From JBPBPI01 sp050954885 (GTDB lineage Bacteria > Pseudomonadota > Alphaproteobacteria > Caedimonadales > Caedimonadaceae), in the NCBI GenBank assembly GCA_050954885.1, contig JBPBPI010000135.1:1-28301 (forward strand): a stretch of 28,301 nt of DNA, written 5' to 3'. The translations under genes and the position numbers were made by a program. This document shows, piece by piece, positions 7,463-16,498 of the stretch. The notes below the pieces were generated by a model. The model was not told where the DNA came from and did not search any database. It saw nothing but the letters and a program-made list of their open reading frames with translations. Positions within the stretch are counted from its first letter, which is position 1; each line of letters begins with the position of its first letter.

Positions 7463-8221
7463 CTAATTCTCTTTCGCATAAATTTTGGCTTGCATTAATG
7501 CCAAAGCACAAAGAGCAGCTGTTTCAGATCTTAGAACTGTTTGACTGAGACTGACGAAGCAACAAAATGTCTGATTTTGCAGAAGATTAAATTCTTGCTC
7601 TGTAAAGCCCCCTTCTGGTCCAATCATCACAATCATTGATGCTCTTGTCGAGTCTTTTTTTTCAACAGATATAGGGGTTTGAAGATAATTGAACAAAGAT
7701 GGAGCATTTCTGCGTTCGTCACCTATAAAAATCGTTTGTTCAGGATTCCATCCTATTAAAAAATCTTGAAGCGAAACAAGGGATTCAAAAGACGGCAGAC
7801 TAAGACGTTCTGATTGTTCAGCAGCCTCTTGTGCCATAATTTTATAACGACTTTCTTTAAAATCTCGACCCTGTGTTCGCTCTGACCAAAAAGGATGAAA
7901 AGACGTCACGCCCAATTCGGTTGCTTTTTCAATTAAAAAATCCATTGCGCGAGATTTTAAAGGTGTAAAAGCAAGTTTAAGGGAAAATTCTTGTGGGGCG
8001 GGTCGTGTATTACAATCGATCTTTATCACAAATTGTTTTTTAGAATCATCAACAATTATGGCTTGCCATTGACCATAGGTTTCATTGAAAACATAAATAT
8101 GATCATTTTTTTTAAGACGTAAAACGCGACTGAGATGATGAGATTGTTTTAAAGACAGACAAATTGTTTGATCATGAAAAAAATGCTCGGGTCTGAAAAG
8201 ACGGGTGAATTTACGTGCCAC
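7463..8221 (-). CDS. rsmE: 16S rRNA (uracil1498-N3)-methyltransferase RsmE
   Basis: 252 residues, normal for RsmE. An N-terminal PUA-like domain (residues about 1-70) precedes a SPOUT methyltransferase domain. The SAM-binding knot motifs are clear: IGPEGGF at 200-206 and SLSQTVLRSETA at about 224-235. Family knowledge: it methylates N3 of U1498 of 16S rRNA in the small subunit. Also typical are LKSRAMDFLIEKATELGV and the helix containing QEAAEQSER. The start is a GTG at 8221 with only a weak ribosome binding site; an overlapping ATG upstream is out of frame. A terminator for the upstream gene lies at 8269-8303, so rsmE needs its own promoter in the 50 bases before it. Confidence 0.93.
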   Translation of the reverse strand: MARKFTRLFRPEHFFHDQTICLSLKQSHHLSRVLRLKKNDHIYVFNETYGQWQAIIVDDSKKQFVIKIDCNTRPAPQEFSLKLAFTPLKSRAMDFLIEKATELGVTSFHPFWSERTQGRDFKESRYKIMAQEAAEQSERLSLPSFESLVSLQDFLIGWNPEQTIFIGDERRNAPSLFNYLQTPISVEKKDSTRASMIVMIGPEGGFTEQEFNLLQNQTFCCFVSLSQTVLRSETAALCALALMQAKIYAKEN

Positions 8222-8237
8222 TTGTGATCTTCATTTA

Positions 8238-8243
8238 ATTATA
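8238..8243 (-). promoter_or_regulatory. Possible -10 box of rsmE
   Basis: TATAAT on the minus strand about 16 bases before the GTG start, downstream of a terminator, where a promoter is needed. The -35 region 17 bases away is poor (TTTTTG), so the call is weak. Confidence 0.3.
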
Positions 8244-8268
8244 TACACGAACCTCTAAACCAAAAAAT

Positions 8269-8303
8269 TAAGGCCATTGTAAAATATGTTTATAATGGCC
8301 TTA
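8269..8303 (-). terminator. Intrinsic terminator of the BI-1 gene
   Basis: TAAGGCCATT (8269-8278) and AATGGCCTTA (8294-8303) are perfect 10-base arms. On the minus strand the stem is followed by a run of six T (complement of 8262-8267). It lies 22 bases past the stop of the BI-1-family gene. Confidence 0.8.
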
Positions 8304-8325
8304 TCATATCATTCATAAACAATGC

Positions 8326-9045
8326 TTAATTGCGACGATCACCTAAGAAGCGCAACAAATACATAAATAGATTGATAAAATCGAGATATAATTGCAAAGC
8401 ACCCATGATTGACTTTTTTGCCATTGTTTCTTGATCGTCACTACCATAGTACATGCCTTTAATTGTTTGCGTATCATAAGCAGTCAGTCCCACAAAGACC
8501 AACACACCAATCACAGATACGGCAAATTCTAAAGCTGAACTTTGTAAAAATAAATTAACAACACTTGCAAGGACAAGACCAATGAGTCCCATAAAGAGAA
8601 AAGATCCCATACCCGATAAATCACGTTGGGTTGTATAACCATACAAGCTCATGCTCGCAAAAGTGCTGGCACTAATGAAAAAGGTTTTGGCAATGCTTGT
8701 GCCTGTATAAACCAAGAAAATAGACGATAAAGATAAACCCATAGCTGTTGCAAAAGCCCAAAATATCATTTGTGCCGTTGAAACTGATAAAGATTGGATT
8801 TTAAATCCTAAAAACATAACAAAACCTAATGGTGCTAGCATCACGATATAACGTAACCCAGATCCAAAAATAGCATTCATCAAGGCCGGACTACTCGATA
8901 CCCAATAAGCGACAATACCCGTCAAAGCAAGTCCAAGGGCCATATAATTGTAAATGCCTAGCATATAGGCACGTAATCCTTGATCATAGGTCGTCGAAGA
9001 CGTTCCCATGCGTTGAATTGTGTCGCGCTCGAAATCATGTCTCAT
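8326..9045 (-). CDS. Bax inhibitor-1 (BI-1/YccA/YbhL) family membrane protein
   Basis: 239 residues with seven hydrophobic segments and a short charged tail, as in the BI-1 (TMBIM) family. The family features FVGLTAYDTQTIK and the ending LYLDFINLFMYLLRFLGDRRN are clear. In bacteria these inner-membrane proteins are thought to be pH-sensitive calcium leak channels or to act with FtsH; the exact role here is not known. I start at ATG 9045, with AAGGAG 8 bases away. An upstream in-frame start at 9075 has no ribosome binding site and overlaps the -10 box of the promoter, so it would not be in the mRNA. Single-gene transcript, bounded by its own promoter and terminator. Confidence 0.88.
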   Translation of the reverse strand: MRHDFERDTIQRMGTSSTTYDQGLRAYMLGIYNYMALGLALTGIVAYWVSSSPALMNAIFGSGLRYIVMLAPLGFVMFLGFKIQSLSVSTAQMIFWAFATAMGLSLSSIFLVYTGTSIAKTFFISASTFASMSLYGYTTQRDLSGMGSFLFMGLIGLVLASVVNLFLQSSALEFAVSVIGVLVFVGLTAYDTQTIKGMYYGSDDQETMAKKSIMGALQLYLDFINLFMYLLRFLGDRRN

Positions 9046-9074
9046 GATTGAATCTCCTTGATTAAATGAAACCA

Positions 9075-9103
9075 ATTATACTGTTATTTTAACCCAAAAA
9101 CAA
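9075..9103 (-). promoter_or_regulatory. Sigma-70 promoter of the BI-1 gene
   Basis: On the minus strand TTGTTT (9098-9103), a 17-base spacer and a perfect TATAAT (9075-9080) give a predicted start near 9068, with a leader of about 23 bases containing the ribosome binding site. Confidence 0.6.
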
Positions 9104-9112
9104 TAGGATTTG

Positions 9113-9137
9113 CAATGACGAACATTTATTGTCATTG
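9113..9137 (-). terminator. Short hairpin after ygfZ
   Basis: CAATGAC (9113-9119) and GTCATTG (9131-9137) are 7-base inverted arms with an 11-base loop, between the ygfZ stop and the promoter of the BI-1 gene. There is no T-run, so it could equally be an operator. Confidence 0.3.
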
Positions 9138-9164
9138 AATATTCATAAAGTTTAATTTAAAAAA

Positions 9165-10001
9165 TTAAGCTGTTAAATTTATCCAGGCAGGTTGATGAAT
9201 TTTTAAAGAGATACCGTCAATAAACAAAGGTTTTTGAATGCCTTCTATTTTCAGACGAGCAAGACCTCGATTTTGTTGAAAACTGTAAAGCTCCCCTACT
9301 TTGTCTCCTGCTTCATTGGTAATAGGTCCAGCATCTTCAAAATGACCCCTTGTTCGTTCAACCGGAAATAAACGCTTGCGAATCTCTCCTCGATACCGAG
9401 TTCTGGCCATCAGTTCTTGACCTATATAACATCCCTTTGTCCAACTGATGGCATTAAGATCTTGAACGCCACTTTCCAAAGGAATTGAACGCTCAGGGAT
9501 CATATCTTGATAACCTTGTGGAATACCCAATTTTAGACGAAAAAGATTATAGTCATCATCTTTGGCGTCCCAAGAAAGATCAGACTGTGTGTGCTCGCGC
9601 GGAACAATCCAACGATTACCCAGATCTTTAAGACGAGGATCTTGATACGCCAAAATGTAGTTTTGAGGATTAACACTGACCGAATCTAGGGAGACAAAAA
9701 TAGTATACTCTGAAGAGACATCTTCTATCAAAACATTGGCACGAAGCTTGTACAAACTTAAACGTTTTTTAAGAGACTCTGCCTGATTTTTATGAACATC
9801 AATCAATACATAATCATGATGCTCGATCACAAAAAAATCATACAGAAATTTACCTTGAGGCGTCAATAAAAGAGTGTAAATTGCCGATGTTGGTGACACC
9901 ACCTGAATATCGTTAGTGATCAATCCTTGTAAAAATGTTTTACAATCAGATCCTGATATACGTAAAACACTTTGATTGCTTAAAAAAGCAGGTCCAGTCA
10001 T
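9165..10001 (-). CDS. ygfZ: YgfZ, folate-dependent Fe-S cluster maintenance protein
   Basis: 278 residues with the GcvT-like tetrahydrofolate-binding fold. The YgfZ signature KGCYIGQE sits at 189-196, with the conserved cysteine at 191. The N-terminal motif (FLQGLITNDI, then TPQGKFLYDFFV) and the later ARTRYRGEIRKRL match the family. Family knowledge: YgfZ (IBA57 in mitochondria) helps to build or repair certain [4Fe-4S] enzymes, including MiaB, and works with folate. It is cytosolic. The start lies 3 bases after the carD stop, so the two are translationally linked in one operon. Confidence 0.92.
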   Translation of the reverse strand: MTGPAFLSNQSVLRISGSDCKTFLQGLITNDIQVVSPTSAIYTLLLTPQGKFLYDFFVIEHHDYVLIDVHKNQAESLKKRLSLYKLRANVLIEDVSSEYTIFVSLDSVSVNPQNYILAYQDPRLKDLGNRWIVPREHTQSDLSWDAKDDDYNLFRLKLGIPQGYQDMIPERSIPLESGVQDLNAISWTKGCYIGQELMARTRYRGEIRKRLFPVERTRGHFEDAGPITNEAGDKVGELYSFQQNRGLARLKIEGIQKPLFIDGISLKIHQPAWINLTA

Positions 10002-10004
10002 ACC

Positions 10005-10520
10005 CTATGCAGCTTGAGCCGTTTGAGCAGAATGTAAAACACTTTCCACTTTTTCTGCGGCTTGAGATTCGTCAATATTCTCGATGGCTGCAATTTCAGC
10101 TGCCAATCGTTGAAGGGCTGCTTGATAAATTTGACGTTCGCTATAAGATTGCTCGGGTTGTGATGCACTGCGATATAAATCGCGAATAACTTCAGCAATC
10201 GATGTCAGCGTCCCTGAAGTAATTTTTAATTCGTATTCTTGTGCCCGACGCGCCCAAATCATCTTACGGCTGACCGCAGGTTTTCTTAAGGTTTTAAGGG
10301 CCACATCAACTTCAAGAGGTGTTGAGAGATTTCTGAGACCCGCATCGCGTGCTTTCATCATAGGCAAACGAAGGGTCATGCGATTTTTAATAAAAGAAAT
10401 GACAAAAACCTTTAATTCATGACCAGCAACTTCTTGTGTTTCTACTGCCAAAAGTTTTCCAACACCGTGGGCTGGATACACAACAAGATCACCATCACTA
10501 AATAGGGGAGTCACTGACAT
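10005..10520 (-). CDS. CarD-family transcription regulator
   Basis: 171 residues. The N-terminal RNA-polymerase-interacting domain (about 1-65) has the typical opening (GDLVVYPAHGVGKL) and ends in LRLPMMKA. The C-terminal helical domain includes MIWARRAQEYELKITSG and an Ala/Glu-rich tail. CarD/CdnL proteins bind the RNA polymerase beta subunit and stabilise open promoter complexes, often at rRNA promoters. The gene has a good promoter and a GAGAG ribosome binding site. It is co-transcribed with ygfZ, three bases downstream. Confidence 0.92.
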   Translation of the reverse strand: MSVTPLFSDGDLVVYPAHGVGKLLAVETQEVAGHELKVFVISFIKNRMTLRLPMMKARDAGLRNLSTPLEVDVALKTLRKPAVSRKMIWARRAQEYELKITSGTLTSIAEVIRDLYRSASQPEQSYSERQIYQAALQRLAAEIAAIENIDESQAAEKVESVLHSAQTAQAA

Positions 10521-10565
10521 TTTATCTCTCTATATTATATTATTTTTCGGGATTAAGTAAAAAAA

Positions 10566-10594
10566 ACTTTAGCACAAATATCACGATTTGTCAA
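10566..10594 (-). promoter_or_regulatory. Sigma-70 promoter of carD-ygfZ
   Basis: On the minus strand a perfect TTGACA (10589-10594), a 17-base spacer and TAAAGT (10566-10571), about 45 bases before the carD start. Best -35 match that I see in the window. Confidence 0.6.
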
Positions 10595-10688
10595 ACAGAC
10601 ATTTCTATAATGCACTTATATTATTTTTCTATTTTAAATCTTTTTTTATTATTTTCAAAATGATTTTTTCTAAATAAGATCTATATTT

Positions 10689-12470
10689 TTATAAAGCAGC
10701 TGTTGATTTTAATAACCAAGGATAAACTTTTACATCTAATAAAGGCATTAATAATGTGCGGACGCGTGCATGATATTGATTTAGCCAAGACAATTCATCT
10801 TTTGACATTAATGAAATTTCAATCAAATGTCGATCAATGGGCACCACTGTCAACGTTTCAAATCTTAACATGGGTTGTTCGGCATCTGTCATGGGATGTG
10901 CCACAACATTTAAAAGACTTTCAATTCGAATGCCATAATGGTTTTCTTTATAATATCCTGGTTCATTGGAGACAATCATTCCCACCTGCAACGGCACAAA
11001 TCTTGCACGTTTTGAAATACCTTGAGGGCCTTCATGAATATTTAAAACAGAGCCAACGCCGTGTCCGGTGCCATGACTGTAATCAAGACCCGCTTGCCAC
11101 AAAAATTGTCGCGCCAAAACATCTATCTGTCCGCCGCTGGTTCCTTGGGGAAAAATAAGATTTGCTAAAGCAATGTGACCCTTTAGAACACGTGTAAATC
11201 GTTCTTTTTGCTCGGGTGTTGCCTCACCCAAAATGATTGTTCTGGTGACGTCGGTGCTACCATCATCATAATGTCCCCCTGAATCGACCAAATAAACATC
11301 ATCTTTTTGAAGTGCACGGGCAGTATGTTCCAAAGCATGGTAATGTACGATAGCACCATGGGGTCCACTGGCAGAAATTGTGGGAAAACTTTCGCCTCTA
11401 AAATACGGCATCTGCGCACGAAAAGTATGTAATTTTTCAGAAGCCTGCCATTCATCTAACGGCTGTCCCGCGGCAATGTGCTCTGTCACCCATGCCAAAA
11501 AACTTGTGAGGGCTGCGCCATCTCGAATGTGAGTTTTCTGCATTCCCTCAACTTCAACAGGATTTTTACACGCTTTTATAAGCAACGTTGGATCTTGAGC
11601 CAAAACAATTTTGCCGCCTGCAGTTTCAATTTTATCCCTAATTTTAAAGGGAATCGTGTGCGGATCAATCAGAAAGCTCAGGCCTTGCTGAGCATAGGCC
11701 TTAATGACCTCAATCAGATGATCATAAGACATTAACGTGCAATTTTTTTCTAAATCAGATCTGATCTCTGGCGTTACTTTATTAAAATCGATGAACAAGA
11801 TGTTGGGTGCATTTTGACCAATGAGAGCGAAGGCGCAAACAACTGGTACATGGGTCAAATCATACCCCCGAATATTAAAAAGCCAATTGACACTTTCAAG
11901 ACTGTTTACTAGAGCCAGATCTACACTTTGGTCTTTAAGCTTTTGTGTTATTTTTTCAATTTTTTCACGTGATTCCATCCCTGACACACTTAAAGGATGA
12001 GAGACAATTTGATGCATCTCTGGCTTAGGTCGGTCATGCCACAACAAATTAATTAGATTGCTTTCCAGTGGAATAAGACAAGCTTCTTTTCTTATCATAA
12101 TCTTTTGATACTGGTCATAATCGTTACTATTTAAGAGCCAAGGATCGACGCCAATGCGACACCCTGTTGAGATATGTCGGTCTAACCAAGCAGCAACAGA
12201 TTGCTGCATTACATTGATAATTTTAAAAGAGGACGTATCAACCTCAAGTGGTGCTTGAAGGGTATAACGACCATCGACAAAGAGGGCGGCTTGCTCTTGT
12301 AACACAACGCAAAATCCTGTGCTGCCAGTAAAATTTGTAAACCATTTTAAATGCTCGTCTTCGGGACCCAAATATTCTGATTGGTGAACATTGGCTTTAG
12401 GAATTAAATAGCCATCAATTTGATTGTCTTTAAGTAAAGATCTTAAAGCATCTAATTTTTCTTTCGACAT
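10689..12470 (-). CDS. Aminopeptidase P family (M24B) Xaa-Pro aminopeptidase
   Basis: 593 residues in the three-domain layout of the larger cytosolic aminopeptidase P (XPNPEP1-like). Two creatinase-like N-terminal domains cover about 1-300, the pita-bread M24 catalytic domain about 310-530, and a short C-terminal domain (about 531-593) carries VVPIDRHLI. All five metal ligands are present with family spacing: Asp396, Asp407, His470, Glu503 and Glu517. It should remove N-terminal residues that precede proline, using two Mn2+ ions. It starts 9 bases after phoU and is probably the last gene of the pst operon. The link may be only positional, but it could serve peptide salvage. Confidence 0.92.
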   Translation of the reverse strand: MSKEKLDALRSLLKDNQIDGYLIPKANVHQSEYLGPEDEHLKWFTNFTGSTGFCVVLQEQAALFVDGRYTLQAPLEVDTSSFKIINVMQQSVAAWLDRHISTGCRIGVDPWLLNSNDYDQYQKIMIRKEACLIPLESNLINLLWHDRPKPEMHQIVSHPLSVSGMESREKIEKITQKLKDQSVDLALVNSLESVNWLFNIRGYDLTHVPVVCAFALIGQNAPNILFIDFNKVTPEIRSDLEKNCTLMSYDHLIEVIKAYAQQGLSFLIDPHTIPFKIRDKIETAGGKIVLAQDPTLLIKACKNPVEVEGMQKTHIRDGAALTSFLAWVTEHIAAGQPLDEWQASEKLHTFRAQMPYFRGESFPTISASGPHGAIVHYHALEHTARALQKDDVYLVDSGGHYDDGSTDVTRTIILGEATPEQKERFTRVLKGHIALANLIFPQGTSGGQIDVLARQFLWQAGLDYSHGTGHGVGSVLNIHEGPQGISKRARFVPLQVGMIVSNEPGYYKENHYGIRIESLLNVVAHPMTDAEQPMLRFETLTVVPIDRHLIEISLMSKDELSWLNQYHARVRTLLMPLLDVKVYPWLLKSTAAL

Positions 12471-12479
12471 CGTATAATT

Positions 12480-13166
12480 TTACTCTAAATCGCTTTTAGG
12501 GCGCACCTCTGAAAAGGGCTGACCATAGACCAGATAATACACCATTTCAGCAATATTGGTGGTGTGATCACCAATGCGTTCAATATTTTTAGCCATAAAC
12601 AAAAGTTGCGTGTTTGAGCTGATATACCGCGGCTCTTCCATCATGTAGGTGAGTAATTCACGCAAGTAACTGGTGTACATTTCATCCAACTCTTGATCGC
12701 GCCGCCACACGTTTAAAGCTTGCTCGTCATCGCCTTCCAAATAAGACGTCACGACATCTTGAATCATGGTGGATGCTTTTTCAGACATTTTAATCAAGGC
12801 ACCGCTGGCAGCAGCATAAGGATGTTCTGCCAAATTTAAAGATCTTTTAGCAATATTGGTGGCATAATCTGCAATCCGCTCCAGATGATTTGACACCTTT
12901 AAAGCTGTAATAATATTACGTAAATCTTTAGCAACCGGCTGACGCAGGGCAATCATGCGAATGGCAAAGGCTTCGATATCATGTTCAATTTGATCAATGA
13001 AAAGATCTTTTGCAATGATTTCTGATGTTATTTGACGATCACGTTTTGTAACGGTATCAACAGATGTTTTTAGCTGATCAATAGCCATGTGGCTCATGGT
13101 TTTGATTTTATGGCGCAAGTAATTTAAATCTTCATCATAAGATTTAACAATGTGACTTGAGACCAT
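12480..13166 (-). CDS. phoU: Phosphate-transport regulator PhoU
   Basis: 228 residues forming two three-helix PhoU repeats. Each carries the metal-binding motif: ERIAD at 96-100 and ERIGD at 196-200, each followed by a TNIA stretch. PhoU couples the Pst transporter to the PhoR kinase and restrains phosphate uptake. No phoR or phoB is next to it in this window. The start has AAGG 9 bases upstream. It lies 24 bases after pstB and 9 before the aminopeptidase gene. Confidence 0.95.
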   Translation of the reverse strand: MVSSHIVKSYDEDLNYLRHKIKTMSHMAIDQLKTSVDTVTKRDRQITSEIIAKDLFIDQIEHDIEAFAIRMIALRQPVAKDLRNIITALKVSNHLERIADYATNIAKRSLNLAEHPYAAASGALIKMSEKASTMIQDVVTSYLEGDDEQALNVWRRDQELDEMYTSYLRELLTYMMEEPRYISSNTQLLFMAKNIERIGDHTTNIAEMVYYLVYGQPFSEVRPKSDLE

Positions 13167-13190
13167 TTTAATAACCTTTTTTAAATAATA

Positions 13191-13970
13191 TCAGCCAAAA
13201 CGACCTGTAATATAGGCTTGCGTACGTTCATCTTTAGGATTGGTAAACACGTCTCCCGTCTCGCCTGCTTCCACCAATTCACCCATATGGAAAAAAGCTG
13301 TTTTTTGAGACACACGCGCTGCTTGATGCAAAGAATGAGTCACAATGACTATGGTATAGTTTTCTCGAAGCTCGTCAATTAATTCTTCAACCCGTGCGGT
13401 TGCAATAGGGTCGAGCGCGGAACACGGCTCGTCCATCAAAATAACCTCAGGGTTGACCGCAATGGCGCGGGCAATACACAAACGCTGTTGCTGGCCCCCT
13501 GATAAACCAGTGCCAGGAAGATGCAAACGATCTTTCACTTCTTTTAATAGTCCCACACGTTCTAAACAACTGATGACAATATCATCCAATTCACTTTTAT
13601 GACGGTACAGACCATGAATTCGTGGTCCGTACGCCACATTTTCATAAATGGATTTAGGGAAAGGATTTGGTTTTTGAAAAACCATACCCACACGCGCGCG
13701 CAATTGCACAACATCTACCGATTTTTGATAAATATCTTGATCTTCTAACATAACATTGCCTTGAATTTTAAGGCCTTCAATGGCATCATTCATGCGGTTT
13801 AAACATCTTAAAAACGAACTTTTACCACAGCCAGAAGGACCAATCAAAGCCGTAACACGTTGGGCTGGAATATCTAAATTGATGCGAAAAAGAACTTGCT
13901 TTGTCCCATAATAAAGATTCAAATTTTTAGAAGAAATTTTAACAGGTAAATCTGGCATATCAATGATCAT
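13191..13970 (-). CDS. pstB: Phosphate ABC transporter ATP-binding protein PstB
   Basis: ABC ATPase that powers phosphate import. Walker A GPSGCGKS is at about 44-51, the signature LSGGQQQR at 156-163, Walker B VILMDEP at 176-182, and the H-loop THS at about 211-213. The Q-loop segment FQKPNPFPKSIYENVAYG is typical of PstB. The start is uncertain: I give ATG 13970 (260 residues). A TTG at 13985 overlaps the end of pstA, and an ATG at 13958 lies 12 bases after AAAGGA. All three keep every motif. It forms the Pst complex with the neighbouring pstA, pstC and pstS products. Confidence 0.93.
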   Translation of the reverse strand: MIIDMPDLPVKISSKNLNLYYGTKQVLFRINLDIPAQRVTALIGPSGCGKSSFLRCLNRMNDAIEGLKIQGNVMLEDQDIYQKSVDVVQLRARVGMVFQKPNPFPKSIYENVAYGPRIHGLYRHKSELDDIVISCLERVGLLKEVKDRLHLPGTGLSGGQQQRLCIARAIAVNPEVILMDEPCSALDPIATARVEELIDELRENYTIVIVTHSLHQAARVSQKTAFFHMGELVEAGETGDVFTNPKDERTQAYITGRFG

Positions 13971-13975
13971 TCCTT

Positions 13976-15259
13976 TCAGATCCAACGATGTTCATATTTA
14001 CGGCGCAATAAAATGGCAATCATATTCAAAGCCATCAGAAAAATCAAAAGCACCAAAATACCGGCCGCCGCATTGGCCATAAATCCGGGTTCAGGATTGC
14101 GTGACCACGCAAAAATTTGCGCGGGCAGCGCAGAGGCTGGGTCAAGGGGCGAATAAGGTTTATCTTTAACAAAAGCCATCATCCCAATCATTAAAAGCGG
14201 TGCTGTCTCGCCTAAGGCGCGTGCAACAGCAATGATCGTGCCTGTCAAAATGCCAGGCATGGCCAACGGTAAAACATGATGAAAAACCACTTGAACATCA
14301 GAGGCACCTAATGCTTGTGCTGCATATCGGATCGTCTTTGGCACTCCCTTTAACGCAGACCTTGTTGTTAGAATAATAATTGGCAAAATCATTAAACCAA
14401 GCGTGAGTCCTCCTACAAGGGCTGAGGATCTTGGCAATCTCATGACACCTAAAAACAAAGCCAGACCGAGCAATCCAAAGACAATGGACGGCACGGCGGC
14501 AAGGTTTGCAATATTGACTTCAATCAATTGATTGAAGCGGCGGTATCCTTGCCATCCGCTATGCTGATTGAATTCTTGTAAATAAAGAGCTGAGGCAATC
14601 CCCACCGGAAAAGCAAACAACAAAGAAATTAAAATCAAATAAAAGGATCCTAAGAATGCACTGGCGATACCGGCATATTCAGGATTTCGAGCATCCCCTT
14701 GAGTGAAAAAATCACTATTAAATACGGTGCGCAATCGTCCAGCATCATCAACTTTTTTTAAAAATTCAATTTGTTCATTTTTGAGACGTCGGTGTTGACG
14801 TAAATCACTTTGAATTTTGCTTTTTAAATAAAGATCCACGTCGTCGGACACAGGCAACCACATACGCACCGTACGATCAAGATTTTCTGGTCGGTGTCGT
14901 AGATAACGTAGTAATGTTTGACAGGCACCCGGGCTGACCACAAGTTGCAAAGGATACAAATCTATTTCTTGTGGATTTTCAAAAAATTTTGTCAGTGATT
15001 TCTGGGTTATAGGTCCCAACTGACATCTGCCATCGGTTGAAATCAGTTTGGGACTAAAATGAATATCTAACCCAATTTGTGTTTTCTTAAAGGCAGGCAA
15101 ACCACGCACCAAAAGACCTGTAAGAAGGGTTGCCAAAAATAACATCACGATAAAAAGAGCAATTTTGCTGTACAGTTTAAAACGACGATCTGCCCCATAA
15201 CGTCGTGGCAGATTTCGAGCCGATTTATAACGACTTAAAGGTTGATTTGATGTTGTCAT
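13976..15259 (-). CDS. pstA: Phosphate ABC transporter permease PstA (long alphaproteobacterial form)
   Basis: 427 residues, much longer than the roughly 296 of E. coli PstA. Residues 1-190 form an N-terminal extension with a basic start (RNLPRRYGADRRFKLYSK), one membrane helix and a periplasmic part, as in alphaproteobacterial PstA proteins with a DUF3333 domain. The C-terminal half is the permease, with five to six membrane helices and the coupling motif (AAQALGASDVQVVFHHVLPLA, shown to residue Ala only). It pairs with PstC in the inner membrane. It starts 27 bases after the pstC stop, and its stop lies just before the pstB start. Confidence 0.92.
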   Translation of the reverse strand: MTTSNQPLSRYKSARNLPRRYGADRRFKLYSKIALFIVMLFLATLLTGLLVRGLPAFKKTQIGLDIHFSPKLISTDGRCQLGPITQKSLTKFFENPQEIDLYPLQLVVSPGACQTLLRYLRHRPENLDRTVRMWLPVSDDVDLYLKSKIQSDLRQHRRLKNEQIEFLKKVDDAGRLRTVFNSDFFTQGDARNPEYAGIASAFLGSFYLILISLLFAFPVGIASALYLQEFNQHSGWQGYRRFNQLIEVNIANLAAVPSIVFGLLGLALFLGVMRLPRSSALVGGLTLGLMILPIIILTTRSALKGVPKTIRYAAQALGASDVQVVFHHVLPLAMPGILTGTIIAVARALGETAPLLMIGMMAFVKDKPYSPLDPASALPAQIFAWSRNPEPGFMANAAAGILVLLIFLMALNMIAILLRRKYEHRWI

Positions 15260-15286
15260 TTTTCAAAAACCAAATAAATAAGTGGA

Positions 15287-16498
15287 TTAAACATCATATT
15301 TATCCCTGTGTCTTTTGATAATACGTCCAGAAATGATATTTAACACCAGCGTCAGCAAAAACAAAGTAAGTCCTAAGGCAAAAGCCGACAAAGTTTTGGG
15401 ACTATTAAATTCTTGATCCCCTGTGAGTAGACTGACAATTTGGACAGTTACGGTGGTCACCGCTTCAGCAGGATTTAAAGTTAAATTGGGTGTAAGTCCG
15501 GCCGCCATCACTACCAACATGGTCTCTCCAATGGCGCGGGAAACACCTAACAAAATCGCTGTGATAATCCCGGGTGCTGCGGCTGGAATCACCACCTTTT
15601 TAATAGTCTCAGAAGTGGTGGCACCAAGGGCTAAAGAATTATCGCGCAAAGATTGCGGAACCGTACTCAAGGCGTCATCAGACAAAGATGAAATGTAGGG
15701 AATAATCATCAGACCCATGACAATACCCACCCCTAATGCGCTTTGAGAAGAGATATCAATGCCGATCCAATCGCCCAAACTTTGTAAAAAAGGCATCACT
15801 GCGACGAGCGCAAAAAATCCATATACAATGGTTGGAATGCCCGCCAAAATTTCAATCATCGGCTTGATCAAATATCGCGTTCGACTGCGGGCATATTCGC
15901 GCATATAAATGGCAATTAAAAGTCCCATGGGTGCCGCAATCAGCAAGGCAATGGCCATAATTAGAAACGTTCCAGTGAACAAGGGTATGGCACCGTAAAG
16001 GCCATGATCGATAATTTGCGTGTCTGATGTATAAGAGGTCTGAGGATTCCAATGAAGGCCAAACAGAAAGTCCATCACCGGAATTTGTTTAAAAAAACGA
16101 ATCGTTTCAAACAAAAGCGTAAAAATAATCGATAAGGTAATCAAAACAGAAAGAATTGCCATCGAGGCCAGAACAATTCGTATTATTTTTTCAAAACAAG
16201 TACGCGCATCGAAAGTAGGAACAACCAAGCTTTGCGATATACCACCACCCAAACTTCCAAAGACCAAAAAGAAGATGATTGCAATTGTTGAATGGAGACG
16301 AAATCCCTCATAGAAATAGCATAAAATTTCAAGGACAAGCCACATTCCAATTGCTGTGATAAGACTTAGTAATCCACTTAATATTCCATAATAACAAGGC
16401 CGCGATTTAGGACGCTGTTGAAATTTCTCTGCTTTGTTATAAGCCATATAACCAGATATTATAAAGATCGCAATCAAGATCAAACAGATCAATATCAT
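15287..16498 (-). CDS. pstC: Phosphate ABC transporter permease PstC
   Basis: 403 residues. An N-terminal extension with several membrane helices (about 1-140) precedes the permease core. The core shows VMDFLFGLHWNP, the conserved MREYARSRTRYLIKPMIE, the PstC-type EILAGIPTIVYGFFAL and the coupling loop LALGATTSETIKKVVIPAA. It forms the membrane channel with PstA. The ATG overlaps the pstS stop by four bases (ATGA), which implies translational coupling. The long N-terminus is usual in alphaproteobacteria. Confidence 0.93.
   Translation of the reverse strand: MILICLILIAIFIISGYMAYNKAEKFQQRPKSRPCYYGILSGLLSLITAIGMWLVLEILCYFYEGFRLHSTIAIIFFLVFGSLGGGISQSLVVPTFDARTCFEKIIRIVLASMAILSVLITLSIIFTLLFETIRFFKQIPVMDFLFGLHWNPQTSYTSDTQIIDHGLYGAIPLFTGTFLIMAIALLIAAPMGLLIAIYMREYARSRTRYLIKPMIEILAGIPTIVYGFFALVAVMPFLQSLGDWIGIDISSQSALGVGIVMGLMIIPYISSLSDDALSTVPQSLRDNSLALGATTSETIKKVVIPAAAPGIITAILLGVSRAIGETMLVVMAAGLTPNLTLNPAEAVTTVTVQIVSLLTGDQEFNSPKTLSAFALGLTLFLLTLVLNIISGRIIKRHRDKYDV

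Noticed and set aside
9046..9075. Longer start for the BI-1-family gene
   Set aside because: The ATG at 9075 overlaps a perfect -10 box and lacks a ribosome binding site, while ATG 9045 has AAGGAG at the right distance.
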